A DNA stretch of 64,000 nucleotides from Bacillota bacterium (GCA_023388515.1 JAEWGD010000012.1:1-64000); one strand, 5' to 3'; shown: positions 41,277-49,769, counted from the stretch's first letter. Notes: generated from the letters alone by a model not told the origin. Translations and numbers: made by a program.

Positions 41277-42106
41277 AATTTCATCTCCTCTTCAAATACC
41301 TGGCTCAAATTACTTCTCATATCGTTTGTGATGCAGGCAATATTTAATGACAGATTAGGGTATTTTTCAAAATATTCTTTGATATATCTTTTTTCGACTT
41401 CAAGAATATTTTCATTTTTAGGTACAATTGCTATTGTTTCAAATAGATAATCTAAAATATTTTTAATATCAAATCTATCGGTTTTTAAATGCTGTCCCCA
41501 TCTAAATACTGGAGCGTACATCGTTTGCCCTATGTAAAACTCGCCTGTACTTTTCTTTGTTATCTTGTAAATATATCCTGCAACATTTTCGGTGAACATA
41601 TCCCTCCGAATAAAAAATTCAGTTTCTCCATCAGGTCTCAAATTTGCTTTTTCTTTTTCTTCATATACTTGTTTGCATTTGTGACAACAAAATCTTTTTT
41701 CAGAATATTCTTGAATCCCATAAAAATTCTGTTTAACTTCCCAATCAGAAAAGTATATTGATTTACCGTAGTACGTTTCAACATTTGCATTACAGCAAGC
41801 ACATACAAACGTCACTTTATTAAAATACCTTTCAGCGTTATAGCAACGTTCTCCTATGATTATGCAATATAAACTGCCAATTTTAAGTTTTTTAGAATAT
41901 CTGAAAGCAATATCATCGCCATATTGACTTTTAATAATTTCTTTAAAATGCTCTCGGCTATCGCATAACATACAATCCATAAGCAATTCAATATTTTGTG
42001 CTTTGCTAGTAGAATTATATAAGCAAAAATCATTATCTTTTTCAAGATTTTTATTAGCCGTTTCTTCATCTGCGACTTCATATATTCTGTAAATTACTTC
42101 TAGCAT
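41270..42106 (-). CDS. GIY-YIG nuclease-domain protein with zinc-ribbon insert
   Basis: The 278-aa product ends with a GIY-YIG domain (about 177-256): GYIYKITKKSTGEFYIGQT, then RWGQHL and a glutamate in ILEVEKRYIKEYF. Residues 1-95 match nothing I know. Between lie CACC (102-105) and CCHKC (140-144), a likely zinc site. It overlaps both neighbours by 7 bp, in place of a standard replication gene. It may be a structure-specific nuclease, homing-type endonuclease or DNA-damage factor; I cannot choose. Confidence 0.78.
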   Translation of the reverse strand: MLEVIYRIYEVADEETANKNLEKDNDFCLYNSTSKAQNIELLMDCMLCDSREHFKEIIKSQYGDDIAFRYSKKLKIGSLYCIIIGERCYNAERYFNKVTFVCACCNANVETYYGKSIYFSDWEVKQNFYGIQEYSEKRFCCHKCKQVYEEKEKANLRPDGETEFFIRRDMFTENVAGYIYKITKKSTGEFYIGQTMYAPVFRWGQHLKTDRFDIKNILDYLFETIAIVPKNENILEVEKRYIKEYFEKYPNLSLNIACITNDMRSNLSQVFEEEMKLC

Positions 42107-42786
42107 ACATACACCTCCGTTCCTGTAATTTTCTGCACCGTTTCTTTAAATAATTTTTCATCGCTATTGTCACTGCTTAGGTGCAATAAGTATATTTCTT
42201 TTAGCTGACTTAAATCGTTAGCCTGTAGAAAATCCACAAAGTGTTCAAGGCTCATGTGGCTTTCTAAAATTCTATCTCTTAACGTTGGGTTTAAATTCTC
42301 ATTTAGAGTTTTGATGCTGTAATTGCATTCTCCCATGATATAATTCATGCCAGGAAACTTATATTCTAAGTAATAAGTATCTGTGAAATAGAGTAGCTTT
42401 TCTCCTGTTTCTTTACTTCTGAGAACAAATCCTAAAGGCTCAGGAACGTCATGCTTCACATCGAAAGCCATAACTGTAAAAGTGCCAACATTAAATATAT
42501 CCATACTCTTAACCGTTTTAAATCTATGCCCAGCAAGCTTACAAGCTTCAAATGTGCCTTTGCTTGAATAAATGTTAATACCTAACCTAGCAAGGTCCTT
42601 AGCGACTTTTATGTGGTCTTGATGGGCATGAGTGACAAGCGCTCCATTTATACTGCTTAACTCAAAATTTAAAGCCTGCTGTATTTGTTTTAATGGTATA
42701 CCGCAGTCGAGGAGGACGGAAGAAACTCCGTCACTCACACGATAGCAGTTGCCTGACGAGCCACTGGCTATAACTTTAATATCCAT
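42100..42786 (-). CDS. MBL-fold metallohydrolase, probable phage nuclease
   Basis: The 228-aa product has the metallo-beta-lactamase-fold signature THAHQDHIKVAKDL (about 52-65), an N-terminal IASGSSGNCYRV and LDCGIPLKQI, and a later ILESHMSLEH and LLHLSSDNSDE. This form (YycJ/WalJ-like) is usual beside RecT in Clostridia phages and probably acts as a 5'-3' DNA exonuclease partner. Direct evidence for that pairing is limited. Confidence 0.82.
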   Translation of the reverse strand: MDIKVIASGSSGNCYRVSDGVSSVLLDCGIPLKQIQQALNFELSSINGALVTHAHQDHIKVAKDLARLGINIYSSKGTFEACKLAGHRFKTVKSMDIFNVGTFTVMAFDVKHDVPEPLGFVLRSKETGEKLLYFTDTYYLEYKFPGMNYIMGECNYSIKTLNENLNPTLRDRILESHMSLEHFVDFLQANDLSQLKEIYLLHLSSDNSDEKLFKETVQKITGTEVYVC

Positions 42787-42788
42787 GA

Positions 42789-43583
42789 TTAAAAACCAGG
42801 TTGTACTAACTCACCCTGTATCTCAACACCCTCAACGTCAATTACCTCTCCTGTTTCCGTGTCAATATCTATAACCTGTTTATTTGCTTTCTCCTGCACC
42901 TCTTGAGCTACCCTCTCCACAACTGGCTTTTGCTCTCCATCAAATTGCATAGCCTGTTGCATCTGTACACTCATAGCACCGTATGTGCTAATCAATCGCC
43001 TTAAACAAGTCTTAGCAGCCATTTTATCATATTCCTTAGCCCACGGAGAGTACTCACTCTTAGCCTTGCTATATTTATCTCTCCATGCGTCCACCTCTTG
43101 TTTTGTCATATAAAGAGTCTTCTCAAATCCCGAAATTAATTTTATATAACCAAAATACCCTATAACCTCATCGCTAACCCTTTCGCCTGATAAATCAAGT
43201 TCGCCTGACAACTTGTCGTGTCCAACGAGCTCGCCATCATAAACAATGCCTGAATTAATAGTTTTGTATTGCCCTGTACGCTGGGCAAGTTGTATCAAGC
43301 CTTTGTATCCGACAATAAAAGTAGGTTCATTTTTGTATGGTACTACATACGCAAAACCTAAAGATTTTACAATCGGCAAATTGAGTGAAGCCGCTTTTAA
43401 ACACTCCATAGCAACCGCTTTTGGATCGCAGTTTTGCAAATAACTATCCCCACCATAAAGGTCAAGCATGGAGCTCATGAATGCACCAGCGTTTTCTTTA
43501 AGGCTGTTTTTAAGCTGTGCTCTTATTTGATTATCATTAAGTACTGATTTAAACTGGTTTACTTTTGCTAGTTGATTACTCAT
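42789..43583 (-). CDS. recT: RecT single-strand annealing protein
   Basis: The 264-aa product promotes annealing of DNA strands in phage recombination. RecT-family blocks are YLQNCDPKAVAMECLKAASL, LGFAYVVPYKNEPTFIVGY and GLIQLAQRTGQYKTINSG, with WAKEYDKMAAKTCLRRLIS later. It lies 2 bp after the SbcC-like gene and 2 bp before the MBL nuclease, a typical recombination module. Confidence 0.94.
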   Translation of the reverse strand: MSNQLAKVNQFKSVLNDNQIRAQLKNSLKENAGAFMSSMLDLYGGDSYLQNCDPKAVAMECLKAASLNLPIVKSLGFAYVVPYKNEPTFIVGYKGLIQLAQRTGQYKTINSGIVYDGELVGHDKLSGELDLSGERVSDEVIGYFGYIKLISGFEKTLYMTKQEVDAWRDKYSKAKSEYSPWAKEYDKMAAKTCLRRLISTYGAMSVQMQQAMQFDGEQKPVVERVAQEVQEKANKQVIDIDTETGEVIDVEGVEIQGELVQPGF

Positions 43584-43585
43584 AA

Positions 43586-45580
43586 TTACGCCTCCTCAAA
43601 TTCTTTCTCCATTTTTTCTAACTCTGCTTTTAAAGCATTCTCTATTCTTAATGTTTTATCATTTTCCGATACTACAAGTCTGATAACTTGCAAATCCGTA
43701 TCATTAAGCTGTGTAACGCTTTCAGCGTTATCTACAAATACAGGCATTGACATCATGTAATGATGTGATAGCACCCTGATAATATCAAGCCCTGCATTAA
43801 TTCGTGCAGCATTATTAGCATACTGGAATGGTATCAAGCCATTTACTGACGGTACAAGCGGCTCACAATCTTCTTTTAAACCGCCGTTTATTTGCTCTGT
43901 AAACAGCCTAAATTTAACGCTGTTGAATCTTGAATTAATGTTATCAGTAAGCATTGACACTTTTGTTCTGGTGAACTGCTCACAAAGATAAATGCCCTTT
44001 GTGACTTTTTCATATTCAGCGCTTAATTGCTTCTGTTGCTTTTCCAGTTCTGCAATGCGTGCTTTTTGGGTATTAATAAGCTTAATGCTTGCTTTTTTAT
44101 CACTGCAATCTGAAAGCTTTTTTTCAATTTCCTCAATTTGAAGATTAATAGCGGTGTTATTAGCATTTTCCATAGTCTTAATGTGTTCCATCTTGTTACA
44201 CATAAGAGTAATTTTATTGTTAATTTGCTGATATTGTTCGGTTTCATTGAAAGGCGGAGCAGCTATTAATTTGTCTTCCAAAGCTTCAATTTCTGACAAA
44301 TAACCCTCAATTTTTGTATTTTCACTCTCAATTGTTTGCTTAATTTCTGCAAGCTTATTTTCAGCATCTGCAATAATATCTTTAGAACAGGTTTCCTTGC
44401 CTTTTTGACTTAATGTAAGAAGCTTGTTGCTTTTATCAAGGTTAAATTGCTCTTTGGATTTTTCCACGTCAGCCGCTGGTAAGGCTTGCCCACAGGTTGG
44501 ACAACTTTCATCACCACACCAGGTGGATTTTGATAATTCAGAATGCTTTTTTAAAAGTTCATTCCTATCTTCGTTAAGAGTTTTTATCTTAAATTCTTGC
44601 CTTATTGCATCGGCTCTTAGCATATCAATAGTAGAAGTCGAAACATTTCGCTTACTAATAACCGCCTTGATATCCTCATTAATAGCATCATTAGCAGTGC
44701 TATATTTCTGCTTATAAACTGCTTCCGATTCTAGCAGCTCCGCCTTTAATTCTGCTATTTTGGTGCGAATATCTGCAAGCCTTTCGCCCTGACTTGCTGT
44801 GAGCTTATCTGTGAGTTTTTGCTTATCCATTGTTAATAGTGCAATGTCCCTTTCAACACTCAAGCTATCAATAGGCTCTGGCATTGCCTTTTGTGCCTCG
44901 TCTATTCTTGTAGGCATGGAGTTTAAATCCTTATTAATCTCCGTTAATCTTGATTTCGCAATCTTAAAATACTCATCAACACCGTAATATCGACTTGTTG
45001 TCATAGGTTTGATTAGATATTCTTTAAGTTCCTTTAAATCCTCGTTGCTTTCGATTACCTCATAATCAGAAATATCTCCAACAATCTCCATCAGCATTTC
45101 ACGTCTTTGTGAAATTGGCAATTCTTCTGCAAAATATGTAGGTGAGGACAAAGCTAGCAATGTCTGTTGAGGTAGTAAATTAACCCTATCAGCATATTCA
45201 TTAGCCTTTACAGGCACACCGTCAATATAATAATCTGTTGTATGTCCTGTAAAATCTGCTGTTGCTGAACCTCTTTTTTTCTTCCAAATCTCCGAAAAAG
45301 CTTTTTTAAAGGAAACAGTCGAGCCATCATCAAGCTCATACACCCCGAAAACGATATTTTCGATGTTATGTAAATCTTGCCCGTTTTCATCTTTTGTTTT
45401 TGGACTAAAGTTTTTAGTGCCTTTGCTGTCTTTGTCAAACAGCAACCAACACTGTGCATCTGCAAGCGTTGTCTTGCCTGTTGCATTGTCACCAAAAACC
45501 GAAACGGATTCGCCATTTGCGTCAAGTGCAAATTGCTTGACGCCCTTAAAATTATCTAAGGTTAAGTTAATTAATTTCAT
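43586..45580 (-). CDS. SbcC/Rad50-like AAA ATPase
   Basis: The 664-aa product has the ABC-type Walker A FGDNATGKTTLAD (about residues 30-42). A long coiled coil holds a zinc-hook-like motif CPTCGQ near residue 363. The C-terminal Walker B-like block is PVFVDNAESV near residue 613. This is the SMC/Rad50 layout in a phage-sized form. With RecT and the MBL nuclease it probably processes DNA ends. It lacks a separate SbcD partner here. Confidence 0.85.
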   Translation of the reverse strand: MKLINLTLDNFKGVKQFALDANGESVSVFGDNATGKTTLADAQCWLLFDKDSKGTKNFSPKTKDENGQDLHNIENIVFGVYELDDGSTVSFKKAFSEIWKKKRGSATADFTGHTTDYYIDGVPVKANEYADRVNLLPQQTLLALSSPTYFAEELPISQRREMLMEIVGDISDYEVIESNEDLKELKEYLIKPMTTSRYYGVDEYFKIAKSRLTEINKDLNSMPTRIDEAQKAMPEPIDSLSVERDIALLTMDKQKLTDKLTASQGERLADIRTKIAELKAELLESEAVYKQKYSTANDAINEDIKAVISKRNVSTSTIDMLRADAIRQEFKIKTLNEDRNELLKKHSELSKSTWCGDESCPTCGQALPAADVEKSKEQFNLDKSNKLLTLSQKGKETCSKDIIADAENKLAEIKQTIESENTKIEGYLSEIEALEDKLIAAPPFNETEQYQQINNKITLMCNKMEHIKTMENANNTAINLQIEEIEKKLSDCSDKKASIKLINTQKARIAELEKQQKQLSAEYEKVTKGIYLCEQFTRTKVSMLTDNINSRFNSVKFRLFTEQINGGLKEDCEPLVPSVNGLIPFQYANNAARINAGLDIIRVLSHHYMMSMPVFVDNAESVTQLNDTDLQVIRLVVSENDKTLRIENALKAELEKMEKEFEEA

Positions 45581-45722
45581 TTAATTCCTCCTCTAAATGT
45601 TTTTTAATCACTTCGTAAATTTCAAGTGTCATGCTTGATACATCGTGCATTGACATACCACTATTCATCAGTTCAATCGATAGTTCGTTGATGTGCTTGT
45701 TGCAGATTTCTTTATATGTCAT
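45567..45722 (-). CDS. Small helical protein
   Basis: This short gene encodes 51 aa (MTYKEICNKHINELSIELMN), helical and acidic at the end. It has a GGAGGATAAAAACC site, starts inside the 3' end of the DUF4406-like gene and overlaps the SbcC-like start by 14 bp. The tight packing supports it. The function is unknown. Confidence 0.6.
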   Translation of the reverse strand: MTYKEICNKHINELSIELMNSGMSMHDVSSMTLEIYEVIKKHLEEELNEIN

Positions 45723-46047
45723 GGTTTTTATCCTCCAAAAAACTTACAGCAGTGTCACACAAGCGTACGATTACTGGTATTTTATTCTCGGCGCAGAATT
45801 TAATCTCTGCCCTAACCCCTCTTGAACCCTCCGACAAAACCAGCATCTTATCACACTTGCTTAATAATTCTAAACACCAATTAAGCCCAGTCAGATAATC
45901 AACTTCATTGTATAAAAACCCAAACGCATGTATCGGCGACACATATGTATTGCCTGGGTCTGCTAGTTGTAATTTTTTTATCTTAGTTTCGACGGCTTTG
46001 GCGTTTTCTAGTTTGCCGCCGAATTTGTGACTGCAGTAAATTAACAT
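45712..46047 (-). CDS. DUF4406-like, nucleoside deoxyribosyltransferase-fold protein
   Basis: The 111-aa product starts MLIYCSHKFGGKLENAKAVE and has SKCDKMLVLSEGSRGVRAEI, matching DUF4406 proteins, which share the nucleoside 2-deoxyribosyltransferase fold. A role in nucleotide metabolism during infection is plausible but unproven. It sits among small early genes. Confidence 0.75.
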   Translation of the reverse strand: MLIYCSHKFGGKLENAKAVETKIKKLQLADPGNTYVSPIHAFGFLYNEVDYLTGLNWCLELLSKCDKMLVLSEGSRGVRAEIKFCAENKIPVIVRLCDTAVSFLEDKNHDI

Positions 46048-46059
46048 GGGTTATCCTCC

Positions 46060-46293
46060 TTACATCTCCTCAAATTCTTTTTCAAGAATGTCTAATTGTT
46101 TTTGGTGATAATCTTTTAATAACGTAAAAAACACACCCCTAAGTTCTTCGGGTAATTCTACTCTTCCGCTGTTGTAGTCAGTAACCACAATGTCATTTTT
46201 CTTGCAGAGTGCGTCTATCTTTTCTAACACAGATTTTTTTGTTTTAATTTTCTCTGACATTTCATTTAGTTGCGTTAATTTTTCATCATACAT
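46060..46293 (-). CDS. Small coiled-coil protein
   Basis: The 77-aa product (MYDEKLTQLNEMSEKIKTKK) is a helical protein with an acidic C-terminus. I start at 46293 after TAAGGAGGAAAGTCAAT. The function is unknown. Confidence 0.6.
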   Translation of the reverse strand: MYDEKLTQLNEMSEKIKTKKSVLEKIDALCKKNDIVVTDYNSGRVELPEELRGVFFTLLKDYHQKQLDILEKEFEEM

Positions 46294-46339
46294 ATTGACT
46301 TTCCTCCTTAAATGTCCTATAATAGGACTGTAAATATTT

Positions 46340-46540
46340 TTATGCATTGGAGCTTATCTCGTTTGCAGACGATGCAGGCTCTTTTTCTTGTTCCATAAAA
46401 TCATTAAATTCATCAAAGCATTTATGGCACAAGTCAAATTGTTGTTCATATTGATGAAAAAAGCTCCCGACTTTAGCAGTAATTGAAGTTGCGTCATTTT
46501 TTGTCACACTTTTACATCTATCGCATATTCTTTGGATCAT
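46340..46540 (-). CDS. Small zinc-finger protein
   Basis: The 66-aa product has CDRCKSVTK (residues 6-14) and FDLCHKCFDEFNDFM (about 34-48), two CxxC pairs likely to bind one zinc. This form recurs in Firmicutes phage early regions. It ends one base before the next gene. The function is unknown. Confidence 0.68.
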   Translation of the reverse strand: MIQRICDRCKSVTKNDATSITAKVGSFFHQYEQQFDLCHKCFDEFNDFMEQEKEPASSANEISSNA

Positions 46541-46849
46541 TTACTCACTTCCTTTAGGATTAAATTTACTTTTTGTGCTTCTAGTTAATCTCGCTCCGCA
46601 TTTTTCACAATAATGGTAATTAGGCAATGTCGTAACCGCCATATCACAATTAGAACAGGTGTATAAACCTACCATACTATCACCCCTGTCAATCCACGAT
46701 TGCGTGATGGCATGTACAACTGGTTTTACATTAGCAGTCGGTGCATTTTCTATTGCATCTATTACCTGATTTACCCCCACAGTGTCACGTGTGTTATATC
46801 GTTCGGTCCACCATGACTTTAACCTGTCAGCGTTTATATATCTTGACAT
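46541..46849 (-). CDS. Phage zinc-ribbon protein
   Basis: The 102-aa product starts MSRYINADRLKSWWTERYN and has YTCSNCDMAV...YHYCEKCGARL, a zinc ribbon near residues 63-87. The N-terminal 'YI(N/D)ADxL' with IDxxPTA-like text (IENAPTANV) is typical of a common phage protein of unknown function. It overlaps the previous gene by 16 bp. Confidence 0.75.
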   Translation of the reverse strand: MSRYINADRLKSWWTERYNTRDTVGVNQVIDAIENAPTANVKPVVHAITQSWIDRGDSMVGLYTCSNCDMAVTTLPNYHYCEKCGARLTRSTKSKFNPKGSE

Positions 46850-47034
46850 CGACTCACTTCCTTTGCATTTAAGGCATCTGCCACAACTTGTGCATCTTCA
46901 CGGTTATCTACATATCCACCAGACATCTCACGATTGCCACTGTGGTCAACAGCGTTAATATCCAACAAACGATAAACCCCATACATTTTTTGACCGTTTA
47001 TATTATTACTTGTTACTCTCCATTCACTTTTCAT
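46834..47034 (-). CDS. Small conserved phage protein
   Basis: The 66-aa product (MKSEWRVTSNNINGQKMYGV) has the widespread phage pattern W.V...I...YGVYRL...... N RE, then NREDAQVVADALN. The function is unknown. It has a GGAAGTGCGTAA site. Confidence 0.7.
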   Translation of the reverse strand: MKSEWRVTSNNINGQKMYGVYRLLDINAVDHSGNREMSGGYVDNREDAQVVADALNAKEVSRCQDI

Positions 47035-47045
47035 TTACGCACTTC

Positions 47046-47504
47046 CTATCCTAAAAGTTCATTTAATAAAATATTGCTATTCCGTTCTTCCTTCAGTTCA
47101 CGCTCCCTACGTTCAAAAGCATTCTCTTTTTGAGCCTTTTCAGTGGGATTGAGTTCCTCGTTGAGTGCGATTATTGTTCCTTCCCAAAGTTTTATCAAGT
47201 CTTTAAGATTTTTCCTATGCTCTTCCACTGATGATTGCTTTGATGGATTTTTAAGGCTCTCAAAGTATTCGACGCCACGATAATATGTATCCTCATCAAT
47301 ATCACCAAAACCAAACCCATCATGCAACTCCTCAACGCTTTCATACTCCAAAAAACCGATTTTATCCTGTTTTAATTCTCTTTCCTGTTTTGCAATCAAA
47401 GCTTTCTTTGCGTATGAGTTCCAAAGCCTTTTCAAGTCTTTTACCATAAGTTCAGCGACTTCAATCTCTGTTTTGATTTCTTGTATTACAGTTTTTTCTA
47501 ACAT
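47046..47504 (-). CDS. Early coiled-coil phage protein
   Basis: The 152-aa product (MLEKTVIQEIKTEIEVAELM) is mostly helical with an acidic middle (FGFGDIDEDTYYRGVEYFE) and a charged C-terminal coil. I start at 47504 after AAAGGAGAGAAAGTA; its ATG overlaps the preceding stop (TAATG). No family is recognised. Confidence 0.62.
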   Translation of the reverse strand: MLEKTVIQEIKTEIEVAELMVKDLKRLWNSYAKKALIAKQERELKQDKIGFLEYESVEELHDGFGFGDIDEDTYYRGVEYFESLKNPSKQSSVEEHRKNLKDLIKLWEGTIIALNEELNPTEKAQKENAFERRERELKEERNSNILLNELLG

Positions 47505-47695
47505 TACTTTCTCTCCTTTCCCGTAACTATATCCGTTGCCAACATTATCAACACATAACACGTCACACTAGCTAAAATAATAGTAATTGTATTCTGTGTG
47601 TTAAGGTTGGAATATCTCCAAAACATAAATGCTAGTATGTATGGTGCAGTTTTGGGTAGTAGCGTCCAAAAGTTAGGTTTGCGTTTCATTTTCAT
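47504..47695 (-). CDS. Small membrane protein, two transmembrane segments
   Basis: The 63-aa product has two hydrophobic segments (TAPYILAFMFWRY and ITIILASVTCYVLIMLA) and basic ends. An early-expressed small membrane protein could act in superinfection exclusion or host takeover, but nothing specific supports that. Confidence 0.6.
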   Translation of the reverse strand: MKMKRKPNFWTLLPKTAPYILAFMFWRYSNLNTQNTITIILASVTCYVLIMLATDIVTGKERK

Positions 47696-47696
47696 C

Positions 47697-47933
47697 TTAA
47701 CTCCCCTCAGAACTTCTTTTTATGTTGGGCAAATCACAAACTTGCTTTTTTGCTAATGTATTTATAAACCCGACACCCACTTTATAGCTTTCCACTCCGT
47801 CGATAGTTACTGATTCTATTGCAAAACATCTATCCCCAGCCTCTTTTATTAATCCATATATCAAGTCCTTTACACGATTAGGGCTGTCGCATTCAGTATC
47901 AATCTCAATGTTAATCTGCATATGTTTTGTCAC
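47697..47933 (-). CDS. Small phage protein, unknown
   Basis: The 78-aa product (MTKHMQINIEIDTECDSPNR) has an alternating beta/alpha start. The GTG at 47933 is six bases after GGAGG; the ATG at 47921 is an alternative. The function is unknown. Confidence 0.5.
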   Translation of the reverse strand: MTKHMQINIEIDTECDSPNRVKDLIYGLIKEAGDRCFAIESVTIDGVESYKVGVGFINTLAKKQVCDLPNIKRSSEGS

Positions 47934-47947
47934 CGGTTACCTCCCTT

Positions 47948-48145
47948 TCAATATTTTTCGTATAATCTCTCGCCTTTTGTCCCTTTGTATAATTTTTTCA
48001 ATGCTGAACCCAATCCGTTATTTAATTTTTCTGCGACCATTTCGCATGAATCGCTGTCCCCTTCTTCCAATATGTCGCACCATTCACCCGAAGCATCTCT
48101 TAATGCAGATATTTCTTTGTCTGTTAGATAGAAATTTCTTCCCAT
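47948..48145 (-). CDS. Small acidic phage protein
   Basis: The 65-aa product (MGRNFYLTDKEISALRDASG) resembles small phage proteins beginning YLT..E...L. It is probably helical. No function is known. Confidence 0.55.
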   Translation of the reverse strand: MGRNFYLTDKEISALRDASGEWCDILEEGDSDSCEMVAEKLNNGLGSALKKLYKGTKGERLYEKY

Positions 48146-48177
48146 TGTATATCGCCACTCTCAATATAATTTCATTT

Positions 48178-48384
48178 TTACCTCAACTTTCTCCCGCACA
48201 TAGGACAATATTTTATATTAGCAATGTCTTGCCCTATTCCGTTGCCATCGATATTAAAAGCTCTGCACCTAAGCATTCCCCAGTTGCTAACTGAGATTTC
48301 GATTGAACTGTAATCTTTTGTAGCATTGAGTGGCGTAAATGTTGAACTTTCGCAATATTTACAACAGTTATAATTTGCTTTCAT
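48178..48384 (-). CDS. Small zinc-ribbon protein
   Basis: The 68-aa product has CCKYCESSTF near the N-terminus and KYCPMCGRKL at the C-terminus, a zinc ribbon. The spacing and the ending 'YCPMCGRKL' are typical of phage zinc-ribbon proteins of unknown role. Confidence 0.7.
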   Translation of the reverse strand: MKANYNCCKYCESSTFTPLNATKDYSSIEISVSNWGMLRCRAFNIDGNGIGQDIANIKYCPMCGRKLR

Positions 48385-48394
48385 CTGTTACCTC

Positions 48395-48733
48395 CTATTC
48401 TGCTATGAATGTTTTTACTTCATCATCTATGGTTGGGACTGTGCCGATTAGAGATTTGTTGTACTCATGGACTAAATCAAGAACTTTTTGGATGTATTCG
48501 GTGGCTTTTGTTTGATCGCCAAACTCCAAGAAGTCTATTGCGTTATCTTTATTTATTTCATAACCACTAAGGAAAACCACGCCATTTGATATAACTGGTT
48601 CATTTACACTTTTTAACGTTAATCCACCATATTCAAAAAGTTTTCCCTTGCCTCTAGTACTCTCATCCTGCTGTAATACTTTCATGAGTACTACATTTTC
48701 AACCTGCCATAACTTCAATTTTAACTTTTTCAT
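48395..48733 (-). CDS. Early phage protein, unknown
   Basis: The 112-aa product (MKKLKLKLWQVENVVLMKVL) has a beta-rich middle (VVFLSGYEINKDNAIDFLEF) and a helical C-terminus. The start at 48733 follows AAAGGAGGCGAAACG. No family is recognised. Confidence 0.6.
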   Translation of the reverse strand: MKKLKLKLWQVENVVLMKVLQQDESTRGKGKLFEYGGLTLKSVNEPVISNGVVFLSGYEINKDNAIDFLEFGDQTKATEYIQKVLDLVHEYNKSLIGTVPTIDDEVKTFIAE

Positions 48734-48857
48734 CGTTTCGCCTCCTTTGACATGGCGGGCATACATATTGCCCAAATATTTCTAAATGTTTTGCAACGTT
48801 CCATTCGTTCCCACAATCGCAACATCTCTCGTAACGACTATCTTCCTTCTTCCTCAT
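48699..48857 (-). CDS. Small zinc-ribbon protein
   Basis: This short gene encodes 52 aa (MRKKEDSRYERCCDCGNEWN) with CCDCGNEW and YVCPPCQRR, one zinc site. The ATG at 48857 follows GGAGGTACGAG; a longer reading upstream overlaps the previous gene fully. It overlaps neighbours at both ends (20 and 35 bp). Confidence 0.6.
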   Translation of the reverse strand: MRKKEDSRYERCCDCGNEWNVAKHLEIFGQYVCPPCQRRRNDEKVKIEVMAG

Positions 48858-49038
48858 CTCGTACCTCCGATGTAGCGTATTCTTCACGGACAGCATCAAC
48901 CAACTTATCCTTAGCTGTCCTAAGGTTAAACCCCAGCCTATCTGCTTTGTCAAACTCACACCTAATTCTTTTCTCCTCGATTTCTGCCTTAATATCGTCA
49001 ATTTCATTAATTAAATCCCTTATGTTTTCTGACATCAT
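48838..49038 (-). CDS. Small coiled-coil protein
   Basis: The 66-aa product (MMSENIRDLINEIDDIKAEI) is a charged helix pair. The start overlaps the previous stop as ATGA. The function is unknown. Confidence 0.6.
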   Translation of the reverse strand: MMSENIRDLINEIDDIKAEIEEKRIRCEFDKADRLGFNLRTAKDKLVDAVREEYATSEVRDEEEGR

Positions 49039-49769
49039 TTTTCCTCCTCATATTTTTCGGCTAATTTCTTTATAACATCTCCACCGTAACTATTTTTTGT
49101 CAGTTCAATAAAATCATAAACTGACATATTTTCATCTAAATCAATACTATTATTTTTTGCAAACTGTTCTCTACCCATCAAACAACTGCCAGTTAATTTG
49201 TTATGCCAATTGAATAATTCTTGATTTTTTATAACGGTATCTAACTTGGGAAATTCAGTAATAAACATTTCAATTCTTTCATCTTCGTCCATATCCCCAA
49301 ATAATTTTTCCTGTAATGCTGTTTGTGCTTCGTGCAGGGTTTTACCATGTGCAAGGAAACCATTGGTCTTTACGACATAACAAGGAATTAAAGACAAATC
49401 GTCATTTGCAATATATCCTTTTGCTATATTCCCTTTGATTAACGTTAAAACTGTTGGAGTGTTATCTATTTTATATATATTCATCCCGTTTATTGATTTT
49501 CTGCCAGTGCCATCGCCAGAGCCAAAGCCAGAGCTAAAGCCAGAGCCAAAGCCATAGCCAGTGCCATAGCCAGAGCCATAGCCAGAGCCATAGCCATCGC
49601 CAGCGCCATAGCCATCGCCAGCGCCATCGCCAGCGCCAGCGCCATCGCCAGCGCCATCGCCAGTGCCATAGCCAGAGCCAGAGCCAGAGCCATAGCCAGA
49701 GCCATCGCCAGTGCCATAGCCATCGCCAGAGCCAGAGCCAATAAACTCCTTAATCTTTAATTCTTCCAT
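49035..49769 (-). CDS. Gly-X dipeptide-repeat early phage protein
   Basis: The 244-aa product has residues about 10-90 made of alternating glycine with S, D, Y, T, A or F (GSGSGDGYGTGDGSG type), about 40 dipeptides encoded by 6-bp units. The remaining 150 residues form a normal globular domain (SINGMNIYKIDNTPTVLTL, TLHEAQTALQEKLFGD, FPKLDTVIKNQELFNWHNKL). Similar Gly-rich proteins follow DUF6948 genes in some Clostridia phages (from memory). The repeat could be a flexible phase-separating linker; length changes would keep frame. It overlaps the DUF6948-like gene by 13 bp. Confidence 0.75.
   Translation of the reverse strand: MEELKIKEFIGSGSGDGYGTGDGSGYGSGSGSGYGTGDGAGDGAGAGDGAGDGYGAGDGYGSGYGSGYGTGYGFGSGFSSGFGSGDGTGRKSINGMNIYKIDNTPTVLTLIKGNIAKGYIANDDLSLIPCYVVKTNGFLAHGKTLHEAQTALQEKLFGDMDEDERIEMFITEFPKLDTVIKNQELFNWHNKLTGSCLMGREQFAKNNSIDLDENMSVYDFIELTKNSYGGDVIKKLAEKYEEEK
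49501..49740. repeat. Hexanucleotide-based repeat tract, about 240 bp
   Basis: Units of the form GCCNNNGCCNNN (plus strand) run for about 40 hexamers, much more GC-rich than the surroundings. All frames stay open because the unit is 6 bp. Confidence 0.85.

Noticed and set aside
49490..49741. Alanine/leucine-rich 83-codon ORF in another frame
   Set aside because: It is a by-product of the hexanucleotide repeat, where every frame is open; it lacks its own ribosome site.
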